Assembly (NCBI GenBank): GCA_017990865.1
Contig: JAGNNB010000097.1
Span: 1-9,319 of the forward strand
Direction of reading: 5' to 3'
DNA: 9,319 nt
DNA from: Lysobacteraceae bacterium
GTDB lineage: Bacteria; Pseudomonadota; Gammaproteobacteria; Xanthomonadales; Xanthomonadaceae
Position numbers and translations under genes: made by a program. The notes under the pieces were generated by a model. That model was given only the letters and a program-made list of their open reading frames with translations. It ran no database searches and was not told the DNA's origin. Below, one piece after another: positions 1 to 5,961 of the stretch (position 1 is the stretch's first letter; each line of letters opens with the position of its first letter).

Positions 1-1427
1 CTGTCGCCCTGCAGGCTGATGACCGGCTGGAAATGCAGGCTGAAGCGTTCGTTGTCCAGCGCATCGCGCAAACGCGCGACCCAGGCCTGGATGCGCTCGG
101 CCTCGACGCGATCCACCGCGCTGGGGTCGAACAATTCGACCCGGTTGCCGCTCATGCTCATCGCCGATTGCACGCCTTGCGCGGCCTTGGCCAACACCTG
201 ATTGACGCTGGCGATTTTCTCGCTGATCTGCACGCCGCCGATGCTGGCGGTGATCACGCTGGAACGCGCGCCGATGGTGAACACTTCCGCGGCGAAGGTG
301 TTGCGGATGCGGGTCGCGAGTTGATCGGTGGCGGCGTAGTCGGCGCCGCGCAACAGCACCGCGAAGCTGGTCTCGGAGAAACGCGCGGCCATCGCATTGC
401 CGGGCAACTCGCTGCTCAAGCGTTCGGCGATCGCCGCCAGCGTGCCGTCGGCGGCTTCCAGGCCGATTTCCTGCACCAGGCGCTGGAAGTGATCGGGTTC
501 GATCAGCAGCAGGCCGTGGTGGCCTTCGTTCTGCGCGGCATCGGCGACCGCGTCTTCGAGCGCGCGCAGGAAGGTCGGGCGGTTGAACAGGCCCGTGACC
601 TGGTCGCGCTGCTTGAGTTCTTCCACTTTCCGCGCCAACTCCGGGTCCACGCCCTGTTCCTGGCGGCGGAAGATCACCTGCTGGCAGGCTTCGCCTTCGT
701 ACTGCGCCTGGGTGAATTCCATCACCGCGGGGAAGCTGTTGCCTTCGATGTCGCGCGCCTGCAATTCGTAGCGCGGCGGCGGCGTTTCGCCTTTGCTCAA
801 TGATTTCAGCAACTGTTTGAAGGCGTCCAGATATTGCTGCGCGACGAGGTCCAGCAGCGACATGCCCTCGATGTCGTCGAAGGACTCGAAGCCGAACATC
901 TCCAGGTACGCCGCATTGGCGCGGATATGCATGCCTTCGTGGACGTAGGCGATGGGTTCGCGCGAGGACTCGATCAGCGCGTCGCAGCGGCGTTCGGTTT
1001 CGCGCACCTGCGCTTCCAGCCGGCGCAACGAGCGGCGGGCGTCGAGGTCGCTCCATTCGCTGCGGATCACGGCCAGCAATTGCGTGGGTTTATGGCGCAA
1101 GGCGATGCCGCGGGCGCCGCCGCCGAGGATGTCGGCGAAGCCGTCGGTGTCCACGTGCTCGACCACGGCGATCACCGGAATGTCCTTGCCGGTGCCCACG
1201 ACGCGGTGCATGACATCGGGCAGCGCCGCCAGCGTGCAGGGATGCGAGGCCAGCACCAGATCGATCGATTGGGTGGCGAGCATCGTGGTCAGTTCGTCGA
1301 GAGACGTGGGGCGCAAGGGGCGCACCGCGATGCCGGCATTGCGTAAACCGCTGACGATGCCTTCGGCTTCTTCGACGCTGTCGTCGACCAACATCAGACG
1401 CAATGCGGCGTCGTGGCTTCTCGACAT
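1..1427 (-). CDS. fimX: FimX-like degenerate REC-PAS-GGDEF-EAL regulator (C-terminus outside window)
   Basis: Read on the minus strand from the ATG at 1427-1425, preceded by GGAG at 1437-1440 with 9-base spacing; 475 codons stay open to the window edge. Residues about 10-125 look like a receiver domain: the acidic pair DD is at 15-16 and KP at 113-114, but Ser61 sits where the phospho-acceptor Asp is expected (LVLAS). A PAS-like domain covers about 150-255. A GGDEF domain begins near DQVTGLFNR (275-283), but its signature is RFSETSF (349-355), so the active-site GGDEF is replaced by SETSF. The EAL domain starts at FSLHFQPVISLQGD (462-475) and is cut off. Family knowledge: FimX proteins have inactive receiver and cyclase domains, bind c-di-GMP through a degenerate EAL domain, and act with PilZ and PilB at the cell pole in type IV pilus assembly and twitching. 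The EAL catalytic residues cannot be checked here. An ordinary GGDEF/EAL enzyme is the alternative. Confidence 0.87.
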   Translation of the reverse strand, partial: MSRSHDAALRLMLVDDSVEEAEGIVSGLRNAGIAVRPLRPTSLDELTTMLATQSIDLVLASHPCTLAALPDVMHRVVGTGKDIPVIAVVEHVDTDGFADILGGGARGIALRHKPTQLLAVIRSEWSDLDARRSLRRLEAQVRETERRCDALIESSREPIAYVHEGMHIRANAAYLEMFGFESFDDIEGMSLLDLVAQQYLDAFKQLLKSLSKGETPPPRYELQARDIEGNSFPAVMEFTQAQYEGEACQQVIFRRQEQGVDPELARKVEELKQRDQVTGLFNRPTFLRALEDAVADAAQNEGHHGLLLIEPDHFQRLVQEIGLEAADGTLAAIAERLSSELPGNAMAARFSETSFAVLLRGADYAATDQLATRIRNTFAAEVFTIGARSSVITASIGGVQISEKIASVNQVLAKAAQGVQSAMSMSGNRVELFDPSAVDRVEAERIQAWVARLRDALDNERFSLHFQPVISLQGD

Positions 1428-1544
1428 TCGGCGGATCTCCGGGGGTAAGGGGCCGGCCGCGGCGCGTAGCGCCTACAGGCGAGCCGATGACGCATTCGGG
1501 GCGAATCCATCGCGCAAGTGATTGATTCGGTTGGGCTGCCCGAT

Positions 1545-1622
1545 GTTTTACCGGACGCGCCGCGACCGCACAAGTCGCGAAAGGTCCAATGAAGTGTAGC
1601 CGCAACCCGTCGAAGCTGTCGT
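1545..1622 (-). promoter_or_regulatory. candidate fimX promoter region
   Basis: The 226 bases between epmB and fimX hold no convincing gene. On the minus strand two sigma70-like matches stand out: ACGACA (1617-1622), 18 bases, then TACACT (1593-1598); and TTGTGC (1568-1573), 17 bases, then TAAAAC (1545-1550). Both are imperfect matches, and either would give fimX a 5' leader of over 100 bases. A small hairpin GGCGC-GTA-GCGCC (1461-1473) lies in that leader, close to the fimX ribosome-binding site. fimX could also be read through from epmB, which lies upstream on the same strand. Confidence 0.3.
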
Positions 1623-1653
1623 GACGCAGCGACCCCTTCGGACGCGCGTTCGG

Positions 1654-2667
1654 TCACAACGGGCGTTTGCCGGGATCGCCCGCCACCTCGCGCACCAGCT
1701 TGGGAACCAGATAGCCCGACAGCCGCGCCATCAGCGCCGCATGCAGCGCGCGGGCGCGGTCGTCGCTCACCTCGAAGTGCGCGGCGCCCTGCACCCGATC
1801 GAGCTGGTGCAAGTAGTACGGCAGCGCGCCCGCGTCGAAACAGCGCTCCGACAGCGCGGCCAGCGCATCGACATCGTCGTTCACCCCGCGCAGCAGCACC
1901 GCCTGGTTCAACAGCGTCGTGTCGGCTTCGCGCAAGCGCGCGAGCGCGGCATCGACCGAGAGGTCGAATTCCTGCGCGTGGTTGGCGTGGATCACCACCG
2001 CGACCGGCCACGGCAGCCCGCTCAGCCAAGCCACGAGTTCGCTATCCACGCGCTCCGGCAGCACCACCGGCAAACGCGTGTGGATGCGCAGCCGACGCAG
2101 ATGCGGCACGCGGGCGAGGCCGGCCGTCAACTCGGCCAACTTCGGCGTGGCCAGCGACAGCGGGTCGCCGCCGGACAGGATCACCTCGTCGATGCTGGCG
2201 TCGGCGGCGATGGCCGCCACCGCATCCCGCCAGCCGTCGGCGGCGGCGGTCTCGTCGGCGTAGGGGAAATGGCGACGGAAACAGTACCGGCAGTTCACCG
2301 CGCAACTGCCGGTGGCGATCAGCAGGGCGCGGCCTCGATATTTCTGGATCACCCCGCGGCCGGCTTTGGCGGCGGCATCGCCCACGGCATCCAGCGCGAA
2401 GCCGGGCAGGGGGCGCAATTCCTCGTCCAGCGGCAGCACCTGCCGCAGCAGCGGATCGTGCGGGTCGCCCGGGCGCATCCGCGCGACGAAACCTCGCGGG
2501 ACCCGCAGCGGAAAGGCCTCGGCCGCCCCCGATGAGACGCCGGGCACGCGATCTTCCAGACCCAGCAGGGTCAGCAATTCGGCCGGGTCGCGCACGGCCT
2601 CGCGCCAGAGGCGTTTCCAGTCCCCGCCGAGGGCGGGCTGCAGCGAGGGGGAGGCAGCGGGTATCAT
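1654..2667 (-). CDS. epmB: EF-P beta-lysine modification: lysine 2,3-aminomutase EpmB
   Basis: A 337-residue radical-SAM, PLP-dependent enzyme that converts (S)-alpha-lysine to (R)-beta-lysine, which EpmA then attaches to EF-P. Visible features: the radical-SAM cluster motif CAVNCRYC with Cys122, Cys126 and Cys129; the glycine-rich SAM motif LSGGDP (164-169); [15 protein letters not shown], a stretch I recognise from the family; and the C-terminal SGYLVPKL with Lys323 as the likely PLP lysine. Length is close to the roughly 340 residues of E. coli EpmB and shorter than clostridial lysine aminomutases, fitting the EF-P-specific branch. I chose the ATG at 2667-2665 because [11 protein letters not shown] followed by [13 protein letters not shown] aligns with family N-termini as I recall them. 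An in-frame ATG at 2730 would add 21 residues but overlaps a -10-like sequence. No good Shine-Dalgarno is visible. The gene is divergent from efp, whose product it serves. Confidence 0.95.
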   Translation of the reverse strand: MIPAASPSLQPALGGDWKRLWREAVRDPAELLTLLGLEDRVPGVSSGAAEAFPLRVPRGFVARMRPGDPHDPLLRQVLPLDEELRPLPGFALDAVGDAAAKAGRGVIQKYRGRALLIATGSCAVNCRYCFRRHFPYADETAAADGWRDAVAAIAADASIDEVILSGGDPLSLATPKLAELTAGLARVPHLRRLRIHTRLPVVLPERVDSELVAWLSGLPWPVAVVIHANHAQEFDLSVDAALARLREADTTLLNQAVLLRGVNDDVDALAALSERCFDAGALPYYLHQLDRVQGAAHFEVSDDRARALHAALMARLSGYLVPKLVREVAGDPGKRPL

Positions 2668-2728
2668 TAGCGGTTCTGTCGGCCGAGTGGTTCCGGAGGG
2701 GCGCACGCATCCGGAGGCCCAGCCCGCC

Positions 2729-2756
2729 ATTCTAGCCGCCCGGGCTCTCGCGTCCG
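2729..2756 (-). promoter_or_regulatory. candidate epmB promoter
   Basis: On the minus strand TAGAAT (2729-2734) matches the -10 consensus at five of six bases. With a 16-base spacer the -35 would be CGGACG (2751-2756), weak but sharing GAC with the consensus. Transcription would begin near 2722, giving a leader of about 55 bases before the ATG at 2667. The A and T at the end of the -10 are also the first two bases of an upstream in-frame ATG (2730), so that ATG would lie outside the transcript. Confidence 0.45.
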
Positions 2757-2798
2757 CCGGGGCCGCGCCGCAAAAAACCGCATTCCCGCATTTTCTTC

Positions 2799-2809
2799 AG
2801 GAGCACCCC
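2799..2809 (+). promoter_or_regulatory. efp ribosome-binding site
   Basis: AGGAG (2799-2803) lies 6 bases before the ATG at 2810. It fixes the efp start: the reading frame is open far upstream (back to at least 2312), but that extension is antisense to epmB and has no comparable Shine-Dalgarno. Confidence 0.85.
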
Positions 2810-3376
2810 ATGGCCAGCTTGGGCATGAACGACGTCAAGACCGGGCAGAAGATCCTGGTCAACAACGACCCCTGCGTCATCACCGAGACCGAGTACGTCA
2901 AGCCGGGCAAGGGTCAGGCCTTCACCCGCATCAAGTTCCGCAACATCAAATCCGGCCGCGTGGTCGAAATGACCATGAAGGCGACCGACAACGTCGAAGT
3001 GGCCGACGTGGTCGATACCGACATGCAGTTCCTCTACGGCGACGGCGAGTACTGGCACTTCATGAACCAGGAAAGCTTCGAGCAGGTGCAGGCCGACAAG
3101 GCCGGCATGGGCGGCGCCGAGAAGTGGCTGAAGGGCGAGGAAGAGTGCGTCGTGACCCTGTGGAACGGCAGCCCGATCACCGTGCAGCCGCCAAACTTCG
3201 TCGAACTCAAGATCGTCGAGACCGACCCCGGCGTCCGCGGCGACACCTCCGGCGGCGGCGGCAAACCGGCCACGCTGGAAACCGGCGCCGTTGTCCGCGT
3301 GCCGCTGTTCGTGGGCAACGAGGAAATCATCAAAGTCGATACCCGCTCGGGCGAGTATGTTTCTCGCGTGAAGTGA
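2810..3376 (+). CDS. efp: translation elongation factor P
   Basis: A 188-residue EF-P, the usual family length. It binds stalled ribosomes between the P and E sites and promotes peptide-bond formation at consecutive prolines. The N-terminal KOW-like domain carries the modification loop VKPGKGQAF, with Lys34 (counting Met) as the acceptor residue. A lysine here, rather than the arginine used by the EarP rhamnosylation system, agrees with EpmB encoded next door. Two OB-fold domains follow. The stretch [20 protein letters not shown] (residues 139-158) and the C-terminal [13 protein letters not shown] match the EF-P signature region closely. Transcription is divergent from epmB. The stop codon TGA (3374-3376) lies inside the left arm of a long inverted repeat. 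epmA, needed for ligation, is not in the window. No clear promoter was found in the 142 bases upstream. Confidence 0.98.
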   Translation: MASLGMNDVKTGQKILVNNDPCVITETEYVKPGKGQAFTRIKFRNIKSGRVVEMTMKATDNVEVADVVDTDMQFLYGDGEYWHFMNQESFEQVQADKAGMGGAEKWLKGEEECVVTLWNGSPITVQPPNFVELKIVETDPGVRGDTSGGGGKPATLETGAVVRVPLFVGNEEIIKVDTRSGEYVSRVK

Positions 3377-3426
3377 TTGATCGACAGCGAGCCGGCCGTA
3401 GGTCGGCTGCGTCGTCGATCAATCAC
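3373..3426 (+). repeat. long stem-loop overlapping the efp stop codon
   Basis: Perfect 13-base arms GTGATTGATCGAC (3373-3385) and GTCGATCAATCAC (3414-3426) flank a 28-base loop. The loop itself contains AGCCGGCC (3390-3397) and GGTCGGCT (3401-3408), which pair with one G-U. The efp TGA is part of the left arm, so the full hairpin could form only once ribosomes have released. It may protect the mRNA 3' end or help termination. Confidence 0.7.
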
Positions 3427-3444
3427 CCCGGCGAACGCCGGGGT
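3425..3444. repeat. REP-like short palindrome
   Basis: ACCCCGGCG (3425-3433), AA, CGCCGGGGT (3436-3444): 9-base perfect arms with a two-base spacer. CCCCGGCG/CGCCGGGG palindromes followed by TCC resemble REP-type elements scattered between genes in xanthomonads, as I recall. Its left end overlaps the right arm of the preceding hairpin by two bases. No RAYT transposase gene is in the window. Multi-copy status cannot be tested here. Confidence 0.5.
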
Positions 3445-3468
3445 CCCGCTTTCGATACATCGCTTTCC

Positions 3469-3501
3469 GAACACCCGCCCTCCGGCGGGTGTTCGCGTTT
3501 T
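3469..3501 (+). terminator. rho-independent terminator of efp
   Basis: Perfect 11-base arms GAACACCCGCC (3469-3479) and GGCGGGTGTTC (3484-3494) with loop CTCC, followed by GCG and TTTT (3498-3501). The T-tract is short but the stem is strong and GC-rich, and it lies about 90 bases past the efp stop. From here to 3606 there is no gene; I see nothing further except GATCGC-rich sequence. Confidence 0.75.
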
Positions 3502-3606
3502 CGCGCAACCGCGAGATCAGTCGCGATCGCATCGCCCCATCGTGGCAGGTCGCGATCGGCAACGCCCCTGGGATCCGCCGACACGCGCCCGTCGCCTTCG
3601 GGATGC

Positions 3607-3612
3607 GACAAT
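3607..3612 (+). promoter_or_regulatory. candidate -10 element for a leaderless mtaD transcript
   Basis: GACAAT (3607-3612) resembles a -10 box and ends 6 bases before the mtaD ATG at 3619. No Shine-Dalgarno precedes that ATG. If the box is used, transcription would begin at or next to the start codon, giving a leaderless mRNA. No good -35 is seen at the right distance, so this is tentative. Confidence 0.3.
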
Positions 3613-3618
3613 GCGGCC

Positions 3619-4998
3619 ATGAGCGACGAATCCCTTCCCGGCTACACCCCGCCCCCCGAAGCCGCTGTCCCCGATCTTTGCGATCTTCTGATCGAAGCCC
3701 GCTATGTGCTGCCGATCGCGCCGCATGCCGCGGTGCTGGAACAGCACGCGGTCGCCGTGCGCGGCGGCGCGATCGTGGCCCTGCTGCCCATCGCCGAGGC
3801 GCGCGCGCGGTTCGAGGCGAAGGAAACGATCTCGCGACCCGAGGGCGCGTTGATACCGGGCCTGGTCAATGCCCACACGCATAACCCGATGACGCTGATG
3901 CGCGGCGTCGCCGACGATATGCCGCTGATGCGCTGGCTGCACGAACATGTCTGGCCGATCGAAGGCGCGATCATGGGGCCGGAGTACGTCGCCGACGGCA
4001 TCGCCTTCGCTATCGCCGAAATGCTGCGCGGCGGTACGACGTGCTGCAACGAAAACTATTTCTTCCCCGACGTGCAGGCCGCGACTTACAAGCGCTACGG
4101 TTTCCGCGCGCGCGTCGGCTTGCCGGTGATCGACTTCCCCACGGCCTGGGCGAAAAGCGACGACGAGTATTTCGACCGCGCCTGCGAGGTCTACGACCAA
4201 TGGCGACACGACGCGCTGATCGCGACCGCCTTCGCGCCGCACGCGCCGTACACCGTGTCCGATGCGAATTTCGAACGCATCCGCATGCTGTCCGATCAGC
4301 TCGACGTGCCGGTGCATCTGCACACCCACGAAACCGCGCAGGAAGTGGTCGAATCGCAGAAGAAATACGGCCAGCGCCCGATCGCGCGACTGGATCGATT
4401 GGGTTTGATCAACGATCGCCTGATCGCGGTGCATATGACCCAACTCACCGACGGCGAAATCGCGCTGTGCGCCGAGCGCGGCGTGAGCGTGGCGCATTGC
4501 CCCGAATCGAATCTGAAATTGGCCTCGGGCTTTTGCCCGATCGGCAAATTGCAGAAAGCCGGCGTGAACGTGGCCATCGGCACCGACGGCGCCGCCAGCA
4601 ACAACGACCTCGATATGTTCGGCGAGATGCGCACCGCCGCCTTGCTCGCGAAAGCCGTGGCCGAGGATGCCGCCGCGTTCGATGCGCACAGCGCGCTGCG
4701 CGCTGCCACGCTGGGCGGCGCGAAAGCGATGGGTTTTGATCATCTCGTCGGCAGTCTGGAGCCGGGCAAACAAGCGGATATGGTCTGCGTCGATCTCTCG
4801 GCGCTCGAAACGCAGCCGTTGCATCACGTCGCTTCGCAACTGGTCTACGCCACCGGGCGGCATCAAGTCAGCGATGTGTGGATCGCCGGCAAACCGAAAT
4901 TGCGCGAACGCATGCTCGTCGATATGGACATCGACGCGCTGATCGCGAACGCCCGGCAATGGCGGGAACGGATCGGTGCGGTGGCGGTAGGGGATTAA
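3619..4998 (+). CDS. mtaD: TRZ/ATZ-family amidohydrolase, probable 5'-methylthioadenosine/S-adenosylhomocysteine deaminase
   Basis: A 459-residue metal-dependent amidohydrolase, a typical length for the cytosolic TRZ/ATZ group. Metal and catalytic positions seen: HTH (His86, His88) at the end of the first barrel strand, HLHTHE with His235 as third ligand and Glu238 as catalytic acid, His272 in AVHMT, and Asp323 in GTDGAASNND. VAHCPESNLKLASG (291-304) is typical of the MTA/SAH deaminase and chlorohydrolase branch. The family deaminates adenosine-type substrates such as methylthioadenosine or S-adenosylhomocysteine to the inosyl form; substrate cannot be fixed from sequence alone. Support comes from position: directly before ubiG, a SAM-dependent methyltransferase that releases SAH, and in the order I recall for the P. 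aeruginosa MTA deaminase PA3170. The start is the first ATG that gives a family-like N-terminus (LCDLLIEARYVLPI); no Shine-Dalgarno is visible. Other deaminases such as guanine-type enzymes are possible. Confidence 0.88.
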   Translation: MSDESLPGYTPPPEAAVPDLCDLLIEARYVLPIAPHAAVLEQHAVAVRGGAIVALLPIAEARARFEAKETISRPEGALIPGLVNAHTHNPMTLMRGVADDMPLMRWLHEHVWPIEGAIMGPEYVADGIAFAIAEMLRGGTTCCNENYFFPDVQAATYKRYGFRARVGLPVIDFPTAWAKSDDEYFDRACEVYDQWRHDALIATAFAPHAPYTVSDANFERIRMLSDQLDVPVHLHTHETAQEVVESQKKYGQRPIARLDRLGLINDRLIAVHMTQLTDGEIALCAERGVSVAHCPESNLKLASGFCPIGKLQKAGVNVAIGTDGAASNNDLDMFGEMRTAALLAKAVAEDAAAFDAHSALRAATLGGAKAMGFDHLVGSLEPGKQADMVCVDLSALETQPLHHVASQLVYATGRHQVSDVWIAGKPKLRERMLVDMDIDALIANARQWRERIGAVAVGD

Positions 4999-5002
4999 TC
5001 AC

Positions 5003-5092
5003 CTGTCATCCCGAGCGCAGCGAGGGACCTGTTTTTAGCTTTTTCTCATGCCAGAAAATAAAACAGGTCCCTCGCTGCGCTCGGGATGACAG
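5003..5092. repeat. 33-base perfect inverted repeat (CHPERSEGP-type dispersed element), possible bidirectional terminator
   Basis: Arms 5003-5035 and 5060-5092 are exact reverse complements over 33 bases, each built around CCCGAGCGCAGCGAGGG. Inside the 24-base loop TTTTCT (5041-5046) and AGAAAA (5053-5058) pair again, so the stem can continue past a small asymmetric bulge. The left arm ends in TTTT and the right arm begins with AAAA, so a T-run sits on the loop side in either transcription direction. Translation of either arm on the proper strand gives CHPERSEGP, a well-known spurious peptide from a dispersed bacterial repeat. It begins 4 bases after the mtaD stop and ends 41 bases before ubiG, so it may attenuate transcription or stabilise the mRNA between the two genes. 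Confidence 0.85.
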
Positions 5093-5133
5093 CAGAAAGC
5101 TAACGAGCGACCACGAAAACTTCGGGTACGGTC

Positions 5134-5856
5134 ATGCAAACAGCAGAAACGAAACACGACAACTTCAGCCAACCCGAACTCGACAAGTTCAACGCGTTGG
5201 CCAACCGTTGGTGGGATCCCGAAGGCCCGCAAAAACCGCTGCATGCGCTGAATCCGGCACGGCTGGGCTACGTGCGCGAGCGTACGACGCTGCGCGGCGC
5301 GCGCGTGCTCGACGTGGGTTGCGGCGGCGGCTTGTTGAGCGAGGCACTGGCGCGCGAGGGCGCGCAGGTGACCGCGATCGATCTGGCGCCGGACCTCATC
5401 AAGATCGCCAAACTGCACCGGCTCGAATCCGGCGTGGAGGTGGATTACCGCCTGTGCGCGGTCGAAACCTTGGCCGCCGACGAGCCGGCCGCATTCGACG
5501 CGATCGTGTGCATGGAAATGCTCGAACACGTGCCCGATCCCGCCTCGGTGATCGCCGCCTGCGCCGTGTTGCTCAAGCCGGGCGGTCGACTGTTCTTGTC
5601 CACGCTCAATCGCACGCCGGCGGCGTTCGCGCTGGCGATCGTCGGCGCCGAGTACGTCGCGCGGATGCTGCCCAAAGGCACGCACCAGTACCGCGACTTC
5701 ATCAAACCCTCGGAACTGGCCGGCGCGCTGCGCGCGGCGGATCTGTCGCTGGAGGACGTGAGCGGGCTGGTCTACGACCCGTTGCGCCATCGCGCCTACG
5801 TCGGCGGACATACCGACGTCAACTACTTGGCCTGCGCCGCCAAACCGGTATTCTGA
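5134..5856 (+). CDS. ubiG: ubiquinone biosynthesis O-methyltransferase UbiG
   Basis: A 240-residue class I SAM-dependent methyltransferase, the same length as E. coli UbiG. It performs both O-methylations of ubiquinone synthesis (on the 2-polyprenyl-6-hydroxyphenol intermediate and on demethylubiquinol) at the inner face of the membrane, in the Ubi complex. Motif I is [13 protein letters not shown] (58-70); the acidic residue after strand 2 is Asp83 in [18 protein letters not shown] follows as motif II. UbiG-typical stretches are the N-terminal [23 protein letters not shown], cited here by its ends [10 protein letters not shown] and LHALNP, then STLNRTP, FIKPSEL and the C-terminal TDVNYL. The ATG at 5134 gives the expected N-terminus; only a weak purine stretch precedes it. 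Its product SAH could feed the neighbouring deaminase. Confidence 0.96.
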   Translation: MQTAETKHDNFSQPELDKFNALANRWWDPEGPQKPLHALNPARLGYVRERTTLRGARVLDVGCGGGLLSEALAREGAQVTAIDLAPDLIKIAKLHRLESGVEVDYRLCAVETLAADEPAAFDAIVCMEMLEHVPDPASVIAACAVLLKPGGRLFLSTLNRTPAAFALAIVGAEYVARMLPKGTHQYRDFIKPSELAGALRAADLSLEDVSGLVYDPLRHRAYVGGHTDVNYLACAAKPVF

Positions 5857-5887
5857 TTCGACGTTGAAATCGTAACCGCCCTCACAA

Positions 5888-5903
5888 AGCCTGTTCGCAG
5901 GCT
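5888..5903 (+). other. UUCG-loop hairpin between ubiG and mupP
   Basis: AGCCTG (5888-5893), TTCG, CAGGCT (5898-5903): a perfect 6-base stem closed by G-C on a UUCG loop, 32 bases after the ubiG stop. No T-tract follows, so it is a weak terminator at best and more likely an mRNA 3'-end structure for ubiG. Confidence 0.45.
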
Positions 5904-5932
5904 CTGGCATGCGGGTTCGCGTACGTTATCCT
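5904..5932 (+). promoter_or_regulatory. candidate mupP promoter
   Basis: CTGGCA (5904-5909) matches the -35 consensus at four of six bases and TATCCT (5927-5932) matches the -10 at four of six, with the ideal 17-base spacing. Transcription would start near 5940, 22 bases before the mupP ATG. It begins immediately after the UUCG hairpin, as if one unit ends and another begins. Confidence 0.4.
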
Positions 5933-5961
5933 TTCGCCGACACGGATCGCCCCCTTTCCCC

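Noticed and set aside
33..1346. Plus-strand frames at 33-803 and 834-1346
   Set aside because: They are antisense to the FimX-like gene, which has recognisable domains; compositions are His/Ala/Arg-rich with no family resemblance.
1516..1526. AAGTGATTGAT repeated at 3371-3381
   Set aside because: An 11-base match between a promoter region and the efp stop region; no further similarity, and chance is likely.
1621..2535. Long plus-strand reading frame of 304 codons antisense to epmB
   Set aside because: epmB on the other strand has complete radical-SAM motifs; this frame is Arg/Gln/His-rich, lacks any motif, and is the usual GC-rich antisense shadow.
2692..2717. Direct repeat TCCGGAGG twice, 18 bases apart, between epmB and efp
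   Set aside because: GC-rich 8-mers recur by chance; no third copy or dyad supports an operator. Mentioned only as context.
2312..2809. N-terminal extension of efp in the same frame
   Set aside because: It covers antisense epmB sequence; the AGGAG and the known EF-P N-terminus place the start at 2810.
3517..4959. 480-codon minus-strand frame opposite mtaD
   Set aside because: mtaD carries all metal ligands; the antisense frame is a compositional shadow.
5000..5100. CHPERSEGP peptides at the ends of frames near ubiG
   Set aside because: These come from translating the inverted repeat and are a known annotation artefact, not protein.
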